From Chitinophagales bacterium (GTDB lineage Bacteria; Bacteroidota; Bacteroidia; Chitinophagales; UBA10324), in assembly GCA_013695715.1 (NCBI GenBank), contig JACCZZ010000233.1, forward strand, positions 1-8,561: 8,561 nucleotides of DNA. The letters are read 5' to 3'. Of this stretch, positions 5,321 to 8,561 are shown in pieces. The notes under the pieces are model-generated. The model was not told the origin of the DNA and did no database searches. It saw only the letters and a list, made by a program, of their open reading frames with translations. A program made the translations under genes and the position numbers. The first letter of the stretch is position 1, and the number at the start of each line of letters is the position of its first letter.

Positions 5321-6890
5321 TTAACATTGAAGTGTAATATTTCTCATAGGTTTTTACCCTTATCATATAGATACCATCAGAGAGTAATGGAAGATTGCAT
5401 TGAATTGTTGGCAATGTGGATTTGGTTGAATACATTTCCTGACCTTGCATCGTAAGAAGAGTAACCTCAGCTTCCTGATTAAATGAGTTACCGGGTACAA
5501 TAATTTGGAAATGTCCAGAGGTAGGATTGGGTGAAACCTGCAGCTGGTTTATTGTTATCTCCGAAGATTCTTCATTCAATTTACAAGGATCACATTCAGA
5601 GAGAGTCACAATCCATGCATCAGAAAGCCCGTAATTTATTACCACATCCCCATCATCTGAAGACGTATACCCGGTTTGTAGATAAGTACCCTCGGGAGTT
5701 TTTACTATTGTACGACCCACATCCTCACCCGAACCTCCTAAGGATTTTTCCCAGATGATCTCACCCGTGCTGTTCGTTTCCAGAGTCCAGATATCGCTTA
5801 GACCGTAGTTGTTTGTTACATCACCATTCCACGAATCTGAAAGCCCTGTCATTAAGTAATGGTCTTGGGAAGTTTTACTTATATAGTAAGCATAATCATA
5901 GCCGCTACCACCATAGCATTTTTGCCAAACAAGATTTAAGCTGCTATTTAATTTCACAAGCCAATAATCAGCAGAACCGTGGTTTCCTGTAACATCACCA
6001 TTAGATGAATGGGTATAGCCTGACACAATGTAGCCTCCATCTGATGTAGGAATGCCCCATCTTGCGGCGTCCTCGTTGGATCCTCCAAATGTGTTTTGGG
6101 ATAGAATCTCACCGAGGTTATTAACCTTCAACACCCAATAATCCCATCCTCCTTTATTTGTCTCACCAATCAAATCACCTGCGGTGGATGCAGTATACCC
6201 TGTAATGAGGTAATTTCCATCAGGTGTGGCAACAATACTGCTGGGTTCTTCATCTTTTCCGCCACCAAGTGACCGTTGCCATTTTAATTGACCGCGAGAA
6301 GAAATTTTAATTAGCCATATATCTTTTTTCCCATGATTTCCCGTAACATCCCCGTCATTAGATTTAGAGAAGCCTACAACCAGAAACCCACCATCTGAAG
6401 TTTGACAAGCCGCGTAAGCATTATCTATAGCAGAACCTCCAAATGATTTTTTCCATTTTACCTCCCCGTTTGCATCCAGCTTAACCACCCAATAATCAAA
6501 TTCACCATGATTCACCCCCACTAAGCCATCCCCGGATTCTGAATAGCCCACCACCAGATATCCCCCGTCAGCTGTATTGATAATGTTTCGAGCCCAATCA
6601 GTACCGTTTCCACCAATTATTGTTTGCCATTGAATTGTGTGATCAGCATCAAATTTTATAATCCAGTAATCTGCAAGTTCATACGGCTCATTAAAGCCCA
6701 GATCGTTTGATGCTGTGTATCCGGCAACGATTATGCCTCCATCAGGAGTATAAGCCATGCTTCTTGCCTCATCATTTGCGGTACCCCCAAGCGGGAGCTG
6801 CCATGTTATTTCGGGTGAAGTAGTTTGTGCTAATAATTCGGTATAACAGAAAAGAAAAATTATAAGGATTATACTACGCGTGAATTTCAT
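5304..6890 (-). CDS. secreted seven-repeat (probable beta-propeller) protein with T9SS type A sorting domain
   Basis: A 528-residue protein predicted to cross the outer membrane by the type IX secretion system and stay on the surface or be released. A signal peptide covers about 1-22 (MKFTRSI, hydrophobic core, ELLAQ). Seven consecutive repeats of about 58 residues follow, at 28-85, 86-143, 144-201, 202-261, 262-319, 320-377 and 378-435. Each carries a W/S-x-x-x-hydrophobic-GG start, a (T/S)-x-DGG-hydrophobic-x-(V/T)GY/F strand, a GD-rich loop and a (D)YW-hydrophobic-K strand, which is what a seven-bladed beta-propeller would give. A CDPC linker (433-436) leads to the sorting domain (about 451-528): SPNPTSGHFQI, GQEMYS, LSDGIYMIRV and the basic end KRN. 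The ligand or activity is unknown, and no catalytic motif is seen. It is transcribed alone, 252 bp downstream of the sulfatase gene and beyond that gene's terminator. Confidence 0.88.
   Translation of the reverse strand: MKFTRSIILIIFLFCYTELLAQTTSPEITWQLPLGGTANDEARSMAYTPDGGIIVAGYTASNDLGFNEPYELADYWIIKFDADHTIQWQTIIGGNGTDWARNIINTADGGYLVVGYSESGDGLVGVNHGEFDYWVVKLDANGEVKWKKSFGGSAIDNAYAACQTSDGGFLVVGFSKSNDGDVTGNHGKKDIWLIKISSRGQLKWQRSLGGGKDEEPSSIVATPDGNYLITGYTASTAGDLIGETNKGGWDYWVLKVNNLGEILSQNTFGGSNEDAARWGIPTSDGGYIVSGYTHSSNGDVTGNHGSADYWLVKLNSSLNLVWQKCYGGSGYDYAYYISKTSQDHYLMTGLSDSWNGDVTNNYGLSDIWTLETNSTGEIIWEKSLGGSGEDVGRTIVKTPEGTYLQTGYTSSDDGDVVINYGLSDAWIVTLSECDPCKLNEESSEITINQLQVSPNPTSGHFQIIVPGNSFNQEAEVTLLTMQGQEMYSTKSTLPTIQCNLPLLSDGIYMIRVKTYEKYYTSMLIVKRN
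5307..5540 (-). other. T9SS type A C-terminal sorting domain (coding part)
   Basis: Residues 451-528 of the repeat protein match the type A sorting signal: a SPNPTSG opening, a VTLLTMQGQEMYS strand pair, LSDGIYMIRV and a terminal lysine-arginine. In known T9SS cargo this domain is recognised for outer-membrane passage and then removed by the sortase-like PorU. Confidence 0.85.
5586..6809 (-). repeat. seven tandem coding repeats of about 174 bp
   Basis: These are the DNA of the seven repeat units in the T9SS protein, each about 58 codons (the fourth about 60). Identity is clearer at protein than at DNA level, so the array looks old. Units 3 and 5 share GDVTGNHG, and units 6 and 7 share NYGLSD, hinting at their order of duplication. 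Confidence 0.85.
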
Positions 6891-7083
6891 TCCAATAGTA
6901 GGTTTATGAATTAAGAAAAAAGGTTACAATCTATTTAGAAAGGGTAATGATTTACGCAAACGTTCTGCCATGATTCGAGTTTTGATGAATGAAAGCTCAC
7001 AATTAGTATATATTTTTTTAGAAGTAGCATAATTGGGTATACATGGTCTACCAAAAAACTCGTGAGATATTGAATAGGAACAG

Positions 7084-7112
7084 CAAACCGCCCTATATGA
7101 ATGGGCGGTTTG
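7084..7112 (-). terminator. strong rho-independent-type hairpin after the sulfatase gene
   Basis: CAAACCGCCC (7084-7093) and GGGCGGTTTG (7103-7112) form a perfect 10-bp inverted repeat around a 9-nt loop. It starts 30 bp beyond the sulfatase stop codon. It is the most GC-rich structure in the intergenic DNA. The T tract is short and partly inside the stem (TTTG), so orientation rests on its position after the minus-strand gene. The rest of 6891-7142 is AT-rich leader for the repeat-protein gene. I see no gene there. Confidence 0.8.
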
Positions 7113-7142
7113 TCTGAATAGCAAGCATATCTAAAGGCGAAA

Positions 7143-8561
7143 TTATCTGCCTATAATCATCTTCTTACTGTATGATTGATCACCTTTGTTTAATGTTATC
7201 GTATAGACCCCTTCATTCCACTCCTTACAGTAAATTTCTGCGTTTAAGACGTCAGTATTTGCAAATCGTTTGGAATAAATAAGCTGCCCGATAGTATTCG
7301 TAATCTGTATGCTAATCTCCTCTCTATTACCAGCTTCATTATAACTGATTATAAAGAAATTTGAAGCAGGAATGGGCCATAGCCGTAACAGACGGTCATT
7401 CACTGCTTCATACTCAGAATCTCCTTCTGCCAATTTATTAGAATTAACCAGATAACAATTGATTTTTTGAGGCGTATAATCACCTTCGGCTGTTCTGATG
7501 CTATCAAGTGTGGTTTTGTAATAGGATATTAAGTTAGCGTAGGTAGTATTATTTATTTCATTAAGGTTTTCTTCGGGGTCATTTACTAAATCGTAGAACT
7601 CTTCTGTTACTTCATTGCAATAATGCCTCACATACTTATACTGTAAGGAGCGGATGGCCCTGATTTCAGGTGCTCCAGGTTCACCTGCATATTGATAGAA
7701 GAAGTAGGGGCGCTGAACCTGCCCATCTACAAGCTTTTTTAATGAAGTGCCATCCATGTTGTAAGTTTCAGGAATGCCTGCAGCTTCGAGCATGGTGGGC
7801 GCAATATCAATATTAGCGGCCATCTTATCAACATAAGTGCTTCCTGCAGGAAACCATGCAGGGAATCTAATAAATAAGGGAACGCGAATTGACTCTTCCT
7901 GGGCTATTTGTTTAGCATCAAGCTTATGCTCACCCTTAAGAAATCCATTATCTGAGGTAAAAATAATCATGGTGCTGTCAAGGATACCTTTTGCTTCCAA
8001 ACCCGAAAAAAAATCTGTAACATTCTTTTCAGCACCTGCAAGGCTCTGGAATTCTATAAGTCGCAATGAATCAGTTAATGCCTCATTAAACCCCCAGTTG
8101 TGTAGATTATAAAAATAAGAGGGGTAGTCCTTAGTATATTTATAGAAATTAGCAGGCAACGGCATAATTTCATCTGTATATAAATTCATATCCTCTTCAC
8201 GGGGAATCGTTGGTCCATGTGGCACACGGGTAAAATAAAAAAGGGCAAAAGGCTTACCCTCCGGAACAGTGTTCATAAATTCAAGCGCCAGATTTTCGTA
8301 TATATCGGTTATGTGCCCCGGTATTATAGTATCAGGTCCACCGTTGATAGTATAAAGAGCATCAATATAAATATTGCCATCAGAAACCGCCCACCAATCA
8401 AAACCCTCCGGCTTTCCCTGAAATTGGCCATACTTTCCTACAAATCCAGTATAGTATCCATTATCTCTGAGGATCTGCTGAACTAAGGGCAGGTTGGCTT
8501 TCATTTGCGTTGTATTATCTAAGGCCCCATGATGATGAGCATATAAACCAGTGTAAATAGA
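7143..8561 (-). CDS. sulfatase with T9SS type A sorting domain (N-terminus outside window)
   Basis: A type I sulfatase (alkaline-phosphatase fold), predicted to hydrolyse sulfate esters, probably on a secreted or surface polysaccharide substrate. The frame is open from the right edge and shows 472 residues. It begins SIYTGLYAHHHGALDN, the segment directly after the C/S-x-P-S-R motif, so the formylglycine Cys or Ser lies a few residues outside the window. The ATG at 8504 is internal and not the start. Visible motifs (numbered from the edge): TGFVGKYG with Lys43, VPHGP with His115, TSDNG (202-206) giving the metal-binding Asp-Asn, GEHKL (210-214) and EESIRVPLFIRFP (222-234). At the C-terminus, about 389-472, WPIPASNFFI, ITNTIGQLIYS and EGVYTITL with a basic end form the T9SS type A sorting domain. 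Substrate specificity is not readable. The gene ends with a strong hairpin. Confidence 0.9.
   Translation of the reverse strand, partial: SIYTGLYAHHHGALDNTTQMKANLPLVQQILRDNGYYTGFVGKYGQFQGKPEGFDWWAVSDGNIYIDALYTINGGPDTIIPGHITDIYENLALEFMNTVPEGKPFALFYFTRVPHGPTIPREEDMNLYTDEIMPLPANFYKYTKDYPSYFYNLHNWGFNEALTDSLRLIEFQSLAGAEKNVTDFFSGLEAKGILDSTMIIFTSDNGFLKGEHKLDAKQIAQEESIRVPLFIRFPAWFPAGSTYVDKMAANIDIAPTMLEAAGIPETYNMDGTSLKKLVDGQVQRPYFFYQYAGEPGAPEIRAIRSLQYKYVRHYCNEVTEEFYDLVNDPEENLNEINNTTYANLISYYKTTLDSIRTAEGDYTPQKINCYLVNSNKLAEGDSEYEAVNDRLLRLWPIPASNFFIISYNEAGNREEISIQITNTIGQLIYSKRFANTDVLNAEIYCKEWNEGVYTITLNKGDQSYSKKMIIGR

Noticed and set aside
6924..7124. 66-residue minus-strand open frame between the sulfatase and the repeat-protein genes
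   Set aside because: It runs through the terminator hairpin at 7084-7112, has no recognisable domain, signal or start context, and its composition looks like translated intergenic DNA.
8217..8486. Plus-strand frame opposite the sulfatase
   Set aside because: It lies entirely inside a well-supported conserved coding region on the other strand and shows no family motif. It is a shadow frame.
8502..8504. ATG as the start of the sulfatase
   Set aside because: The frame stays open upstream to the window edge and encodes TGLYAHHHGALDN, a conserved sulfatase segment, so this methionine is internal.

Overview
The window looks like chromosomal DNA from a Bacteroidota bacterium, probably from the gliding or Cytophaga-like groups. 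Several things point that way: two secreted proteins end in type IX secretion (T9SS) type A sorting domains, the RicT/PSP1 protein has the cysteine-rich N-terminus seen in this phylum, the pterin synthase is of the Bacteroidota kind, Shine-Dalgarno sites are poor, and there are candidate TTTG / TANNTTTG promoters. There is no phage, transposon, CRISPR array or RNA gene that I can see.

Layout, left to right. (1) 1-257, minus: the N-terminal part of an unidentified lipoprotein, cut by the window edge. (2) 529-1410, plus: an OmpA-family, peptidoglycan-binding lipoprotein with a coiled coil, transcribed divergently from (1). (3) 3896-1514, minus: a two-gene block, holB (DNA polymerase III delta') followed by a RicT/YaaT-like PSP1 protein. 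This is the same gene order as in Bacillus. It converges on the OmpA gene. (4) 4126-5303, plus: a 6-pyruvoyl/6-carboxy-tetrahydropterin synthase homologue, then a secreted protein of unknown function, probably co-transcribed. (5) 6890-5304, minus: a secreted protein with seven repeats of about 58 residues (a likely seven-bladed propeller) and a T9SS tail. Its stop codon abuts the stop codon of the preceding convergent gene with no base between. (6) 8561-7143, minus: most of a sulfatase with a T9SS tail, followed by a strong terminator hairpin. Its N-terminus, including the catalytic Cys/Ser, lies outside the window.

The genes do not form one obvious pathway. The left half is housekeeping and envelope maintenance (replication clamp loading, RicT, peptidoglycan anchoring, pterin or queuosine chemistry). 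The right half is secretion-related: a cell-surface or released repeat protein and a sulfatase that may act on sulfated polysaccharides. I see no convincing undescribed system. The observations most worth a second look are the holB-ricT linkage with its cysteine-rich RicT, the seven-repeat T9SS protein, the C-x5-HGH pterin synthase, the zero-gap convergent gene pair, and small repeats or inverted repeats in the intergenic regions.
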